Shown piece by piece: positions 1 through 8,592 of a stretch of DNA of 64,000 nt (the first letter of the stretch is position 1; every line of letters begins with the position of its first letter). This DNA comes from Pirellulales bacterium (GTDB lineage: Bacteria; Planctomycetota; Planctomycetia; Pirellulales; JAEUIK01), in the NCBI GenBank assembly GCA_019636335.1, contig JAHBXR010000011.1, positions 1 to 64,000 on the forward strand, written 5' to 3'. A model generated the notes under the pieces. That model ran no database searches, was not told the origin of the DNA, and was given only the letters and a program-made list of their open reading frames with translations. The position numbers were made by a program, and so were the translations under genes.

Positions 1-41
1 TGCCTTTGTGGCATGTCGGTCATCATGTTTGCCCCGCGATC

Positions 42-800
42 CTAACTCGCCAATGTTTCCCACACCTGGCGGTAATACTTCATCACGCGAATGGGATCGC
101 CCGTCGGGGCTCCCTCTTCGAGCAAGGTCCAACCGTCGAAGTTTGCTCCCTTGAGCAGCGCGAATAACTCCGCCCACGGATACTCGCTCACCAGGTCGTG
201 GATGTGGATCGTGCCCAGGCGGTTCTTGACCAGGTTGAAGTTGTGTTCGAGCCCCTCGCCCGAGAGATCCGCGGGATTGCAGTTCCAGCACACCACGGCG
301 CCCGGCTGGTCGGCCACGTCCATGATGGTGCGGATATGAGGCAGCTCCGATGTGCCGCGACCGTGGACCTCGAGCCGGATCTCGACGCCGAAGTCCGCGC
401 CGAAGGCGGCCGTTTCGTTCAGCGCGCGGCCGATCTGCTCGAGCGTCTTCGGCACCGGCACCTCGGCCGGCAGGCCGTTCGGGCGCACCTTGACGCCCGT
501 GCCGCCGCAGTCGTGACAGAGTTGGATGAACGCTTTCGTCTCGTCGATGTTCTTCTTCAACACGGCCGGATCAGGTGAATGGAACTCGCAGGCGCTGCCG
601 AATCCCACGAGCTCCACCGGGCTATCTTCGAAGCGTTTGGCGACGTCGCGACGAGCGGCGGCCGAGATCGACGGCTCGACCCCATGCTTGTGCCCGCTGC
701 GCAGCTCGACACCGGCGAAGCCAGTCTCCTCGAGATTCTTGACGAGCGTGGGCAGATCCCATTCCGCGCCCCACATGTACGTGACGAGTCCCAATTGCAT
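42..800 (-). CDS. Sugar phosphate isomerase/epimerase (xylose isomerase-like TIM barrel)
   Basis: A 252-residue protein that fits the AP-endonuclease-2/xylose-isomerase-like TIM barrel family. It opens with the first barrel strand (MQLGLVTYMWG) and carries GVELRSGHKHGVEP, a central EIRLEVHGRG strand and a late VCWNCNP plus HIHDL motif. The His, Glu and Asp residues of these motifs normally bind a divalent metal. Such enzymes act on sugars or polyols in the cytoplasm and the substrate cannot be read from sequence. The reading frame extends 62 codons further upstream, but that part is unrelated in character and the barrel starts at this ATG. The neighbours give no pathway context. Confident of the fold, not of the reaction. 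Confidence 0.85.
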   Translation of the reverse strand: MQLGLVTYMWGAEWDLPTLVKNLEETGFAGVELRSGHKHGVEPSISAAARRDVAKRFEDSPVELVGFGSACEFHSPDPAVLKKNIDETKAFIQLCHDCGGTGVKVRPNGLPAEVPVPKTLEQIGRALNETAAFGADFGVEIRLEVHGRGTSELPHIRTIMDVADQPGAVVCWNCNPADLSGEGLEHNFNLVKNRLGTIHIHDLVSEYPWAELFALLKGANFDGWTLLEEGAPTGDPIRVMKYYRQVWETLAS

Positions 801-850
801 GGGGAGCCTCCCAGGGTTTCCGGAGCGGATTCGAGCGAACGGCAGGTGTG

Positions 851-1063
851 CTACAGGGGCCGCTTCGGCTTCTTGAGGAAGAAGTACAACAGCGCTCCCA
901 GGCACGGTAACAGGATAATCACCAGCACCCACACAATCTTCTCGGGGCTCGAAGGCTGGTTCATCAGGCAGTCGATCAGCATCCACAGCCAGAAGGCGAA
1001 AAACACCACCTGCAGCAGCGAACCCGGCACACTACAGAGAAAACTGTTCAATCGATCGAACAT
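851..1063 (-). CDS. Small two-helix membrane protein, phospholipase D-nuclease N-terminal type
   Basis: A 70-residue protein with two hydrophobic segments, about residues 15-32 and 42-62. The first contains FWLWMLIDC, the second VWVLVIILLPCLGALLYFF, and the tail is basic (KKPKRP). This is the layout of the PLDc_N domain, a short inner-membrane module found alone or in front of cardiolipin synthases. No HKD nuclease motif is present, so no catalytic role is claimed. A good ribosome binding site (AAGGAG, eight bases before the ATG) supports this start. Confidence 0.75.
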   Translation of the reverse strand: MFDRLNSFLCSVPGSLLQVVFFAFWLWMLIDCLMNQPSSPEKIVWVLVIILLPCLGALLYFFLKKPKRPL

Positions 1064-1123
1064 GAGTCAGCTCCTTTTACTGCGGAACAACCTTCGCCGT
1101 AGGTCACGCACCCCGTACCTGAC

Positions 1124-2950
1124 CTATACGAGCTCATCCAGTTCTTCGACCAGATGCTCGAAATGTTCGAGCGCGGTTTCGACCGGGCCGGGCTGCTCCA
1201 TGTCGACCCCCGCGGCGCGCAGCAGGTCGAGCGGGAACTTCGAGCAGCCTCCCTTGAGGAAGCCCAGGTAATCGTCCAGCTCGCGCTTGCCCCCGTTCGT
1301 CACGCGCTCTGACAGGGCGATCGCCGCCGAGAGGCCGGTGGCGTACTTGTAGACGTAGAATCCGCGATAGAAGTGCGGAATCCGCAGACACTCCAAGTCC
1401 AACTGCGGATCGAGCGTGAAGTGGGGACCGAAATACTGCGTGAGCAGCTCGTGGTAGAGCTGCTTGAAGCGATCGAGCGTCAGCGGCTCGTTCGCCTCGC
1501 AGCTCGCGTGCGAGATCTTCTCGAATTCGGCGAACATGGTCTGGCGGATGAGCGTGCCGCGAATCTGGTCGATTTCGCGATTGACCAGGTAGGCCCGCTC
1601 GCTCTTGTCGCGCGCCTTCGACATGAGGTGCTTGCTGAGCAGTTGTTCGTTGAACGTGCTCGCCACCTCGGCCACGAAGATCGTGTAGTTGTAGTACTGG
1701 TAGGGCTGATGTTTGGCCGAGTAGTAGGAGTGCATCGAGTGCCCCGCCTCGTGGGCGAGGGTGAAGACGTGATCGAGCACGTCCTGCTGGTAGTTCATCA
1801 GGATGTAGGGATCGCCGTCGAACGTGCCGCAACTGAAGGCGCCGCTCTGCTTGCCCTGGTTCTCGTAGCGATCGCACCAGCGTCCCGACAGCCCGCGCTC
1901 GAGGACCGCGCAATAGTCGCTCCCCAGGGGCTCGAGCGCCGTGATGCACGCCTTGACCGCCTGAGCCCAGGTGTGCCGCTTCTCGATATCGCTGAGGATC
2001 GGCACGTAGGTGTCGTAGTGGTGGATATCGGGCAGCTTCATCTTGCGGCGGCGGATCTCGTAATAACGATACAGCGCCGGCAAATGACGATGGACCGAGT
2101 CGATCAGGTTGTCGTAGACCGCCGGCGGCACGTTGTCGTGGAAGAGGGAGGCGGCGCGCGAGCTTTCATAGCCGCGGGCCCGGGCGTAGTACACTTCGCG
2201 CTGGATCGAGCCGCAGAGCGAGGCCGCCAGCGTATTGGCGTGCGCCTCGTACTGTTTGTAATACTGCTCGAAGGCCTTCTGCCGCACCGCGCGCTTCGGC
2301 GAGTGCAAGAGGGCGCTGAACGTGGCGTGGCTCAACTCGACGAGCTCGCCACGATCGTTCTTGATCTCGCCGAATTTCAGATCGGCATCCTGCAATTGGC
2401 GGAAGATGCGTCCCGCGGCCGACGCCATCTCGCTCTGCATGGCGAGCAGCTTCTCCTCCTTGTCGCTCAGCGTATAGGGCCGATAGCGCAAAATGCGGTC
2501 GAGCAGCAACTGGTAGGAGGCCAGTTCCTTCGCCGCGAGGAACTTGTTCATCGTCTTCTCGGGGATCGCCATGATCTCCGGCTGAATGTAGCTGGCGGCC
2601 TGCGCAGCGCGGCTGGCGGCGTTCGAGTAGCGCCCCTGCATGCGCTGATAGGCGCTGGCGGCGGTGTCTTCCGTCGTCTTGAGAAAGGCATACGTTCCCA
2701 GTCGCTCGCCGGCGCGGTCGAAATCGAGATCGAACTTCAGACAATCGGCCAGCGCCTTCGCGCTCGATCCCAGCGTGCCGCGAAACTTCTCGTAGTCGCC
2801 GATCCGCTTTTCCCATTTGGTGAAGGCCTTCTCCCAGTCGGCGTCGCTGGCGAACAGGCTGGCCAGATCCCAGGTGTCGGCCTCTTTCACTTTTGAACGT
2901 GGTGGCAGACGCTTTACGGCCGGCTTCTTCTCTTGCACCTTGCTGATCAT
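1124..2950 (-). CDS. pepF: Oligoendopeptidase F, M3 family zinc metallopeptidase
   Basis: A 608-residue cytoplasmic peptidase that would cleave short oligopeptides. The zinc-binding HExxH motif is HEAGHSMHSYYS at about residue 395, preceded by the conserved FTLA segment and followed by an ASTFNEQL motif that provides the third ligand, as in the M3B PepF subfamily. The N-terminal half is the helical oligopeptidase lobe (AYLKTTEDT-like, LLLDRILRYRPYTLS). Length is normal for PepF. The frame is open for 50 more codons upstream, but the ATG at 2950 starts the family-like sequence MISKVQEKKP. The next gene upstream, on the same strand, ends 82 bases away, with a palindromic repeat between them. 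Confidence 0.93.
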   Translation of the reverse strand: MISKVQEKKPAVKRLPPRSKVKEADTWDLASLFASDADWEKAFTKWEKRIGDYEKFRGTLGSSAKALADCLKFDLDFDRAGERLGTYAFLKTTEDTAASAYQRMQGRYSNAASRAAQAASYIQPEIMAIPEKTMNKFLAAKELASYQLLLDRILRYRPYTLSDKEEKLLAMQSEMASAAGRIFRQLQDADLKFGEIKNDRGELVELSHATFSALLHSPKRAVRQKAFEQYYKQYEAHANTLAASLCGSIQREVYYARARGYESSRAASLFHDNVPPAVYDNLIDSVHRHLPALYRYYEIRRRKMKLPDIHHYDTYVPILSDIEKRHTWAQAVKACITALEPLGSDYCAVLERGLSGRWCDRYENQGKQSGAFSCGTFDGDPYILMNYQQDVLDHVFTLAHEAGHSMHSYYSAKHQPYQYYNYTIFVAEVASTFNEQLLSKHLMSKARDKSERAYLVNREIDQIRGTLIRQTMFAEFEKISHASCEANEPLTLDRFKQLYHELLTQYFGPHFTLDPQLDLECLRIPHFYRGFYVYKYATGLSAAIALSERVTNGGKRELDDYLGFLKGGCSKFPLDLLRAAGVDMEQPGPVETALEHFEHLVEELDELV

Positions 2951-2998
2951 CGCTGAACCCTTGGGGGGATTGGTGGAATGGCTCTGTGTTTGCTCGAG

Positions 2999-3020
2999 TG
3001 GCACAGGCTGCCCGCCTGTG
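2999..3020. repeat. Palindromic intergenic repeat, copy 1
   Basis: A 22-base element built on a near-perfect palindrome (CACAGGCTG cc CGCCTGTG). It lies between the oxidoreductase stop and the pepF start. The same element, with one base changed so that the palindrome is perfect, lies at 45509-45530 in another intergenic gap. It could fold as a hairpin. Confidence 0.7.
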
Positions 3021-3032
3021 ATTGATCGGTTG

Positions 3033-4154
3033 CTACTTCGGTTCCGCGGGAATCTCCTTCCACGAGCGATCGGCGTACGACGCCAGCACGGCATCGGCAA
3101 TCACCTGCGCCGTGAGCCCCTCGTAGAAGCTGGGCACGGCGTCGCGACGCTCGACGATCGCCGCGATGAATTCCCAGGCCAGATCATAGCGGAAGACTGT
3201 CGCGGGCTCGCCCACCGCCGGATCGCGCGGACTGCCAGCCGGCTTGAGGAACTCGGGCGGGACGGGCACGGGATCGAGGTCCTTGCCCGTGCGCCCCAGC
3301 AGAATCGTGTTCGGCTCGTGCAGGCGATAGACGGCCGAGGCCTCGGAGCCATTCACCTCGGCCCATTCGTGGCCGAAGCCCCCCCGGCCGTAGCCTTTGG
3401 CCAAGGTCGTCCCTTCCCAGACGCCCGTGGCGCCGCATTCGAATTCGGCCAGCAGCGCCGACCAATCGTCGACGTCCGAGGGAGCACACGTGCGACCGTC
3501 GATCGTCTGCGTGCGTGGTGTGAAGCGTGCCACGGCGCCACTGACCGCCTTGACCGGGCCCAGCAGATCCTGCGCGAAGTCGATGCGGTGAATCGTCATG
3601 TCGAACAGATCTCCTGCCCCGGCCTTGTCGCGATATTGCCGCCAGCCCCAGCTCGTCTCGGGCCAGTCAAGAAATCGCTGCGAGCGAAAATGCCGCGGCG
3701 TGCCGAGATCACCCCGCTCGAGCAGATATTTCAGGTAACGCATCGCCGGGGCAAAGCGATAGGTGAAGGCGGTCATGTGGACGACGCCGGCATCGCGGGC
3801 CGCGTGGTACATTTCGCGCACCTCGGCCGCCGACAGGCCGAGCGGCTTCTCGCACATCACGTGCTTGCCCGCCTTCGCCGCCGCCACGGCAATGTCGCGG
3901 TGCGTGAAGTTCGGCGTGGCGATGATCACCGCATCGACGTCGGGGTGCGTGGCGATGGCCTGCGGATCGGTCGAGAGGAGCTTGATGCCCCATTCGTGAC
4001 CTCGTCGCTCGAGCAATTCAGCGTTCGTATCGGCCACGGCGGCGACGCGCGCCCGACCGTCGAGCCCCAGGCCCGGCACGTGGTGATAGTCGCTCACGGC
4101 GCCCGCGCCGATGATCGCCACGCGAATCGGCATGTCTTTCGATCGAGCAGTCAT
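3033..4154 (-). CDS. Gfo/Idh/MocA family NAD(P)-dependent oxidoreductase
   Basis: About 373 residues. The N-terminal Rossmann fold has the dinucleotide motif VAIIGAGAVSDYHH, then VAAVADTNAELLERR and the typical DAVIIATPNFTH. The family signature CEKPLGLSA (the EKP lysine) follows at about residue 100. The C-terminal alpha/beta domain includes DMTIHRIDFAQDLLG, whose His is a usual catalytic residue. The family oxidises or reduces sugars, inositols and related compounds, and the substrate is not predictable here. I chose the ATG at 4154 because a GGAG lies 12 bases upstream. The internal ATG at 4133 (MPIRVAIIGAG) is an equally good family start. Confidence 0.88.
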   Translation of the reverse strand: MTARSKDMPIRVAIIGAGAVSDYHHVPGLGLDGRARVAAVADTNAELLERRGHEWGIKLLSTDPQAIATHPDVDAVIIATPNFTHRDIAVAAAKAGKHVMCEKPLGLSAAEVREMYHAARDAGVVHMTAFTYRFAPAMRYLKYLLERGDLGTPRHFRSQRFLDWPETSWGWRQYRDKAGAGDLFDMTIHRIDFAQDLLGPVKAVSGAVARFTPRTQTIDGRTCAPSDVDDWSALLAEFECGATGVWEGTTLAKGYGRGGFGHEWAEVNGSEASAVYRLHEPNTILLGRTGKDLDPVPVPPEFLKPAGSPRDPAVGEPATVFRYDLAWEFIAAIVERRDAVPSFYEGLTAQVIADAVLASYADRSWKEIPAEPK

Positions 4155-4416
4155 CGGCCAGCCAGGCTCCAGCATTGGGAGTAAGCAAACCCGTCTGCCG
4201 AGCGAACCTTCTTCGATCGCGCGGGCATCGACAGGCATCAATAAGACGAGAGCCTACGTCGGCACCCTCGGCGGCTCAAGGGCCGAAAGGGCCACTTCCG
4301 GGCACGTACCCCCCTCGCAGTACCCGGCTTGAGCGCTGCCGCGAGTTGCGTTAATTTCGTGACCGTTCGAGCGGTGCGGTTTCCAGGCCGATGTCAACTG
4401 GACGGATGCACGCGAC

Positions 4417-5235
4417 ATGTGCCTACTGGCGATCCAATATCGTACGCTGGCCGCGGCTCCGGTCCTGGTGGCCGCGAATCGCGAAGAATTCTTCGACCGC
4501 CCCGCGACGGTCCCCGCCGTCGATGCCGGGCCACCCCGCGTGCTGTGTGGGCGCGATCAGCGTGCCGGCGGCACCTGGCTGGGAGTCAATGAACATGGCC
4601 TGGTCGTCGGCGTGACGAATCGGCTGAAGTCGAACCTGCCGGCCGCGCCCCGTTCGCGCGGCGCCCTCTGTCGCGAATTGCTCGATTGCACTTCCGCCGC
4701 CGAGGCGATCGCCCTGGCCGAGAGCGAGCTTCAGTCGGGTAAGTACGCGGGGGCCAATTTTCTCTGCGTCGACCGCAGCCACGGCGCCTTTGTCATCGGC
4801 GCCGATCATGTCGAGATCTTGCCCCTCCTGCCCGGCTTGCACCTGGTTACCAATGGCGATCCGAACGACGTGCGCGACTCGCGTCAGACGTACGCCCGGA
4901 CGCTCTTTGCCCAACGTTTTCCCAACTCGCTGGAGCATTTTGTGGGCGTGTCGCGCGACGTGCTCTCGCGGCATTCGGCCGACATCCACCAGCCGACGAT
5001 CGTCCTGCGAGGACCCGATCGAGGCACCATCTCGTCGAGCATCATCGGCCTGGCGGCCGATCCCTCGCAGTCGGTCTATTTGCACGCGGCGGGGAGCCCC
5101 GACCAGACAGAGTACGCCGATCTTTCCCCGCTGTTGCGCGGCATGTTCGTGACCAGCGTGGCGCCGGCCAAGAAAGCGTCGGCGAAAGGCCCCCGCAAGC
5201 CCAAGCCCGGCTCAAGCGGCTCGCGGCGACGGTAG
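4417..5235 (+). CDS. NRDE/TANGO2 family protein (Ntn-hydrolase-like)
   Basis: A 272-residue protein with the family N terminus MCLLAIQYR and the name-giving motif LVAANREEFFDRPA. It also has GRDQRAGGTWLGVNEHGLVVGVTN and LVTNGDPND. Cys2, exposed after removal of Met1, is the expected nucleophile of the Ntn-type fold, which fixes the start. The bacterial relatives and eukaryotic TANGO2 have no firmly established reaction. The Ser/Lys/Arg-rich tail beyond residue 245 looks unstructured. Its last 24 bases overlap the convergent gene downstream. Confidence 0.85.
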   Translation: MCLLAIQYRTLAAAPVLVAANREEFFDRPATVPAVDAGPPRVLCGRDQRAGGTWLGVNEHGLVVGVTNRLKSNLPAAPRSRGALCRELLDCTSAAEAIALAESELQSGKYAGANFLCVDRSHGAFVIGADHVEILPLLPGLHLVTNGDPNDVRDSRQTYARTLFAQRFPNSLEHFVGVSRDVLSRHSADIHQPTIVLRGPDRGTISSSIIGLAADPSQSVYLHAAGSPDQTEYADLSPLLRGMFVTSVAPAKKASAKGPRKPKPGSSGSRRR

Positions 5236-5931
5236 TTGCTTTGCTCGGCGCCGGCGGGTTTGTGGGGCGAGCACATAGAGCCGCGTGTTGCCCTGCTTGC
5301 CGGCCTCTTGTGCCGCGCCGGTCTCTCGCAGGCAATATGCGATGCGCTGGGCCACCCAGCGTTGAATGCCCAGCCCTTCCGCCAGGTGCGCCGTGTGGAA
5401 GGTGGCCGGCAACTGCGGCGGCAACAGTCGGTGCAGGTCGGCGGCGGTCTGGAATTGATGGGTTTCAAGGATCCCGACGAGCCGCTGATCTTCGACCACA
5501 TGATCGTTGGCCCTGCGGCGCCACCGCCGGCCATGTCCTGGGTAGCGACGTTCTTCGAGCTCGACCAAAGGAACTTCGAGCGTGAGGCGCGGGTGGGGAA
5601 AGACTCGCGTGAAATAGACCAGCTCGTGAAACAGATCGACCAGCGTGCCGCGTTTGGGGCTCCAGCGCGTACTGGTTACGCGTCCCCCCGCACGCTTACT
5701 CTTGAGCAACAGCTTGGCCGCGACGATTGGCTTGACGACCCGAACTTGGTGCTCTTCGAGCAATTTGGCGACCTTGCGCCGGATGGCCGAGAGGGAACCG
5801 TGTTGAATCTCGATCAACTCGCCATCGACCACGGCATCGATGCGGAACGAGCCGAGCCGCACCTCGGTTTGCGCGTCTCCCGCGTAGAGCGACTTCAACT
5901 GGCGATGGAGCGAGTATTCCACGAGTGGCAT
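5212..5931 (-). CDS. PD-(D/E)XK-like nuclease fused to a C-terminal winged-helix domain, uncharacterised
   Basis: 239 residues. The N-terminal part (about 20-70) reads TEVRLGSFRIDAVVDG then ELIEIQHGSLSAIRRK and a VRVVKPI strand. This is the D...ExQ arrangement of a restriction-endonuclease-like core, in which Gln replaces the usual Lys. The middle is basic (RRWRRRA). The C-terminal 80 residues (TAADLHRLLPP, HTAHLAEGLGIQRWVAQRIAYCL) resemble a winged helix-turn-helix. I recall similar proteins in many bacterial phyla with no assigned function. A role in DNA binding or cleavage is inference. The gene converges on and overlaps the NRDE gene by 24 bases. A 29-base gap separates it from pyrE, which reads the same way. 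Confidence 0.7.
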   Translation of the reverse strand: MPLVEYSLHRQLKSLYAGDAQTEVRLGSFRIDAVVDGELIEIQHGSLSAIRRKVAKLLEEHQVRVVKPIVAAKLLLKSKRAGGRVTSTRWSPKRGTLVDLFHELVYFTRVFPHPRLTLEVPLVELEERRYPGHGRRWRRRANDHVVEDQRLVGILETHQFQTAADLHRLLPPQLPATFHTAHLAEGLGIQRWVAQRIAYCLRETGAAQEAGKQGNTRLYVLAPQTRRRRAKQLPSPRAA

Positions 5932-5960
5932 CCTTGCCGTGTGGACGTGCTAGCAGACGC

Positions 5961-6518
5961 TCAGCCTGCCGGCGGTGGCTCGATACCAAAGTCGCGGATC
6001 GTCAGCAGGCTGGCGAGCGGATAGCCGCGACTCTGGAACGCCTCGGCGCCCCCTTCGAGCCGATCAATGATGGCGATCACCTGCTTCACCTTCAGGCCGA
6101 ACTCCTCGACACGCTCGATCGCCAGCAGCGACGATCCCCCCGTCGTGACAACATCCTCGACGATTACCACGTCGTCGCCGGGCTGCACGGGGCCTTCGAC
6201 GTAGCGGTTCGTGCCGTGTCCCTTCGGTTCCTTGCGCACGAGGATTCCGCGCAAGGTGTCTCCTCGTACGCCAGCCATCGTGACGACGGCCCCCGTGATA
6301 GGATCGGCGCCGATCGACATGCCCCCCACGGCTTTGGGAAGCGGGCGCCCGATAAGCTCCAGGATCCCCTCGCCGATCAACTTCGACCCGATCGAATCGA
6401 GGGTTATCTGCTTGAGATCGAGGTAATACTTGGCCTTCTTGCCCGAAGCGAGCGTGAAGTCGCCGAATTTGAGCGCCCGTTCGCGCACGAGATCGATCAG
6501 AGCCGCTTGGTCGTACAC
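5961..6518 (-). CDS. pyrE: Orotate phosphoribosyltransferase
   Basis: A 185-residue enzyme that joins orotate to PRPP to make orotidine monophosphate, the fifth step of UMP synthesis. The PRPP loop is VVIVEDVVTTGGSS at about residues 118-131. The N-terminal FTLASGKKAKYYLDLKQ carries the usual phosphate and base contacts, and VGGMSIGADPI is conserved. The frame stays open far upstream with unrelated sequence. I place the start at a GTG (6518) because AAGGA lies ten bases before it and the protein then has normal length. No other pyrimidine gene is in the window. Confidence 0.93.
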   Translation of the reverse strand: MYDQAALIDLVRERALKFGDFTLASGKKAKYYLDLKQITLDSIGSKLIGEGILELIGRPLPKAVGGMSIGADPITGAVVTMAGVRGDTLRGILVRKEPKGHGTNRYVEGPVQPGDDVVIVEDVVTTGGSSLLAIERVEEFGLKVKQVIAIIDRLEGGAEAFQSRGYPLASLLTIRDFGIEPPPAG

Positions 6519-6624
6519 CGTTGCCGAGTCCTTGTGACGTGGGTCGAGGGATCGTCCACCCGAGACCCCTCTATACCAACCTACGCGCCCAGCAACCAGG
6601 GAGCCGCGCTGCGGGAATCGTGAG

Positions 6625-7041
6625 TTATTTGGCAAATCTTCGCAGCAAGTCCTCGACCACTTCGGTGTCTCCCTGCTTATCGGATCGGAGTCGCAACACG
6701 AGGTTGAATAGATTGATCGTCTGCTCGCCAGCCGGTACGACCCGAACCACGCGAATTCCCAGGGGGGTGTGCTCGACGTCTTCGATCGCGGATCGGATCG
6801 CCTCGGCGAGCGAAACGGCCTCGCGATCGAAATCGAGAAATACCTGGCCGTCCGAGATCCCCAGTAGAGCATCGTCGCAACCGGCGTTGAAAATCGCCTG
6901 TTCGATTTCGTCGGTTAGCTTGTCGAAACCCGTGAGGTGGAGCGTGAACGAGTAAACGCTCTTCGGCAATTCGGCCGCTTGCGATTCGGCGTATTTCACT
7001 GCCGCTTCAATGTCTTTGTCGGTATGACGCGGTCTGCCCAT
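6625..7041 (-). CDS. Small protein resembling a toxin N terminus fused to an antitoxin core
   Basis: 138 residues. The first ~21 (MGRPRHTDKDIEAAVKYAES) match the opening of a short toxin-like protein I recall from planctomycetes and cyanobacteria. From about residue 30 the sequence changes to VYSFTLHLTGFDKLTDE ... FNAGCDDALLGISDGQVFLDFDREA, which resembles the usual antitoxin partner of that pair. The last ~35 residues (INLFNLVLRLRSDKQGDTEV) lack the helix-turn-helix tail expected of that antitoxin. A deletion fusing the two genes would explain this, but it is inference from memory of the families. I start at the ATG at 7041 (GGGG upstream); an in-frame GTG lies four codons earlier. Confidence 0.6.
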   Translation of the reverse strand: MGRPRHTDKDIEAAVKYAESQAAELPKSVYSFTLHLTGFDKLTDEIEQAIFNAGCDDALLGISDGQVFLDFDREAVSLAEAIRSAIEDVEHTPLGIRVVRVVPAGEQTINLFNLVLRLRSDKQGDTEVVEDLLRRFAK

Positions 7042-7156
7042 GTTCTGCCCCACATGAACGAATGCGCTCGCATGCGCAACACCTGCCCTATTTCTAGGCC
7101 AAGGTCGCGTCTGCGGCGACCTGCGGTATCAATCGAGGATCAAAGACCGCCGTTGC

Positions 7157-8473
7157 TCAGCGGCGGATCACTACCGTTGAGCCGACCGAAAGGATGTCGT
7201 AGACGTCCTCGAGATCGCGCGGGCCCAGGGCGATCGTGCCCCCCGACTCGTTCGTGCCGATCAGGCTGGGATCGTTCGTGCCGTGGATGCCAAGCTGGTT
7301 GCCCAGGTCGATCAGGCGTTCGCCCAGCGGATTGTTCGGGTCGTCGGCGTCGATCACCTGCTCGCCATAATAGGTGGGGTTCTCCACCTTGCCGCGGACG
7401 GTGAATTCACCCTCGGGAATGCTCGCAATCTTGCCGACGCCAATCGTGAATCGTCCGGCATAACGCCCCTCGACCCACAACGACATGCGGTGGCGGCCCA
7501 TTTCCACCACGGCCGCAAAGGGACCGCGTACCACTTTGAGCTGCTCGCCTGCCCGCAGATTCTGCGGATCCTGCACGGCGTTGATCTTGGCCAGCAACTG
7601 CCACGGCACGTTGTTCGCTTGGGCGATTTGATTCAATGTTTCGCCCGGCTGAACCTGATGCGCGGGCAGGACGAACGACTCGCGCGAGTAAATGACCGTG
7701 CCGGCGACTTGATCGAGCAGGCCGATCAGCGTGGTTTCTTGAGCCGCGCTCAGATCCGGATGGCCAAACCATTGCGAAAGCGCCAGATGGGCCTCGGCCA
7801 ACTGCCCCTGCGAGAGCTGCGCCTGCGCGAACGCCATCGCCGTGTCGAACTCGGCCGATCCGGGTCCCGCCGTCGGCGCGGGCAGTGCGCCGGCAGGCTG
7901 AGAAGCAGCGACCGACGGGCCGGCATCGAGCGACGTTTGCGCGGCGTAGCTCGTCGGATCATCAGGAGCAGCCGAAGCCACAGGCGTGGCATAGCGATCG
8001 GTCGGTGCAGGTGTCGAGGCGTAGCGGTCTTGCGTCGCGGGGGGTATTGACGAGGCTGGCGGTGCCGACGCAGCGTTCGCGTCCGGGGCAGGAATCAGTG
8101 GCACACCTCCCGAATAGACCTCGGCGGTCGGCGCCGGAGGCGTCGAGGCCGCAGGTTCAAACGGTGGCGCCGCGGCGGCAAAGGCCGGTGCCTCGGCCGG
8201 CGGCGTGGTGGCGACAGGCACCGAGGGAGCCGCGGCAGGCGCGAGGGGTGCTTCTGCAGGAAACGCGGCGGCCGGGGGGGCCACGGCAGTGGGTGCCTCG
8301 GGCAGGGCGGGGGTCATCGGCGCGCCGGGCAACTCGACGTTCGGAGCGCCTTGCCACTCGGTCTTTTCCATGCCGGGTGGATCGGCCACCGGCCTGTTAT
8401 TGAGCGATGCGTAGACGCCATACGCCACCGCGGCTAGAACAACCACTACTGTTAACGTTCGTAAGGTGTTCAC
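7157..8473 (-). CDS. LysM and YkuD (L,D-transpeptidase-like) membrane-anchored protein without catalytic Cys
   Basis: 438 residues. An N-terminal anchor (LRTLTVVVVLAAVAYGVYAS) is followed by ~190 Pro/Ala-rich residues, a LysM domain at roughly 270-315 (VQPGETLNQIAQANNVPWQLL) and a C-terminal YkuD domain (roughly 320-438). YkuD enzymes cross-link peptidoglycan through a Cys in an S-x-G-C-I-R motif. Here the stretch reads HGTNDPSLIGTNESGGTIAL, so the histidine is kept but the Cys is Thr and the Arg is lost. The codon for that Thr is ACG. The protein may bind wall without transpeptidase activity. The frame extends to a TTG at 8491, but GGAGG six bases before the GTG at 8473 decides the start. 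Confidence 0.88.
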   Translation of the reverse strand: MNTLRTLTVVVVLAAVAYGVYASLNNRPVADPPGMEKTEWQGAPNVELPGAPMTPALPEAPTAVAPPAAAFPAEAPLAPAAAPSVPVATTPPAEAPAFAAAAPPFEPAASTPPAPTAEVYSGGVPLIPAPDANAASAPPASSIPPATQDRYASTPAPTDRYATPVASAAPDDPTSYAAQTSLDAGPSVAASQPAGALPAPTAGPGSAEFDTAMAFAQAQLSQGQLAEAHLALSQWFGHPDLSAAQETTLIGLLDQVAGTVIYSRESFVLPAHQVQPGETLNQIAQANNVPWQLLAKINAVQDPQNLRAGEQLKVVRGPFAAVVEMGRHRMSLWVEGRYAGRFTIGVGKIASIPEGEFTVRGKVENPTYYGEQVIDADDPNNPLGERLIDLGNQLGIHGTNDPSLIGTNESGGTIALGPRDLEDVYDILSVGSTVVIRR

Positions 8474-8592
8474 CCTTGTCCTCCCTGACAAAGTGGTGCC
8501 GACGAGGGACCGGCGCGGCGGCTTCTCTGGCGATTGTCCTGGCGTGCGTCTCGTCTCGCCGTCGTATTACTCCGCGTCGAAAGCCGGTTTCC

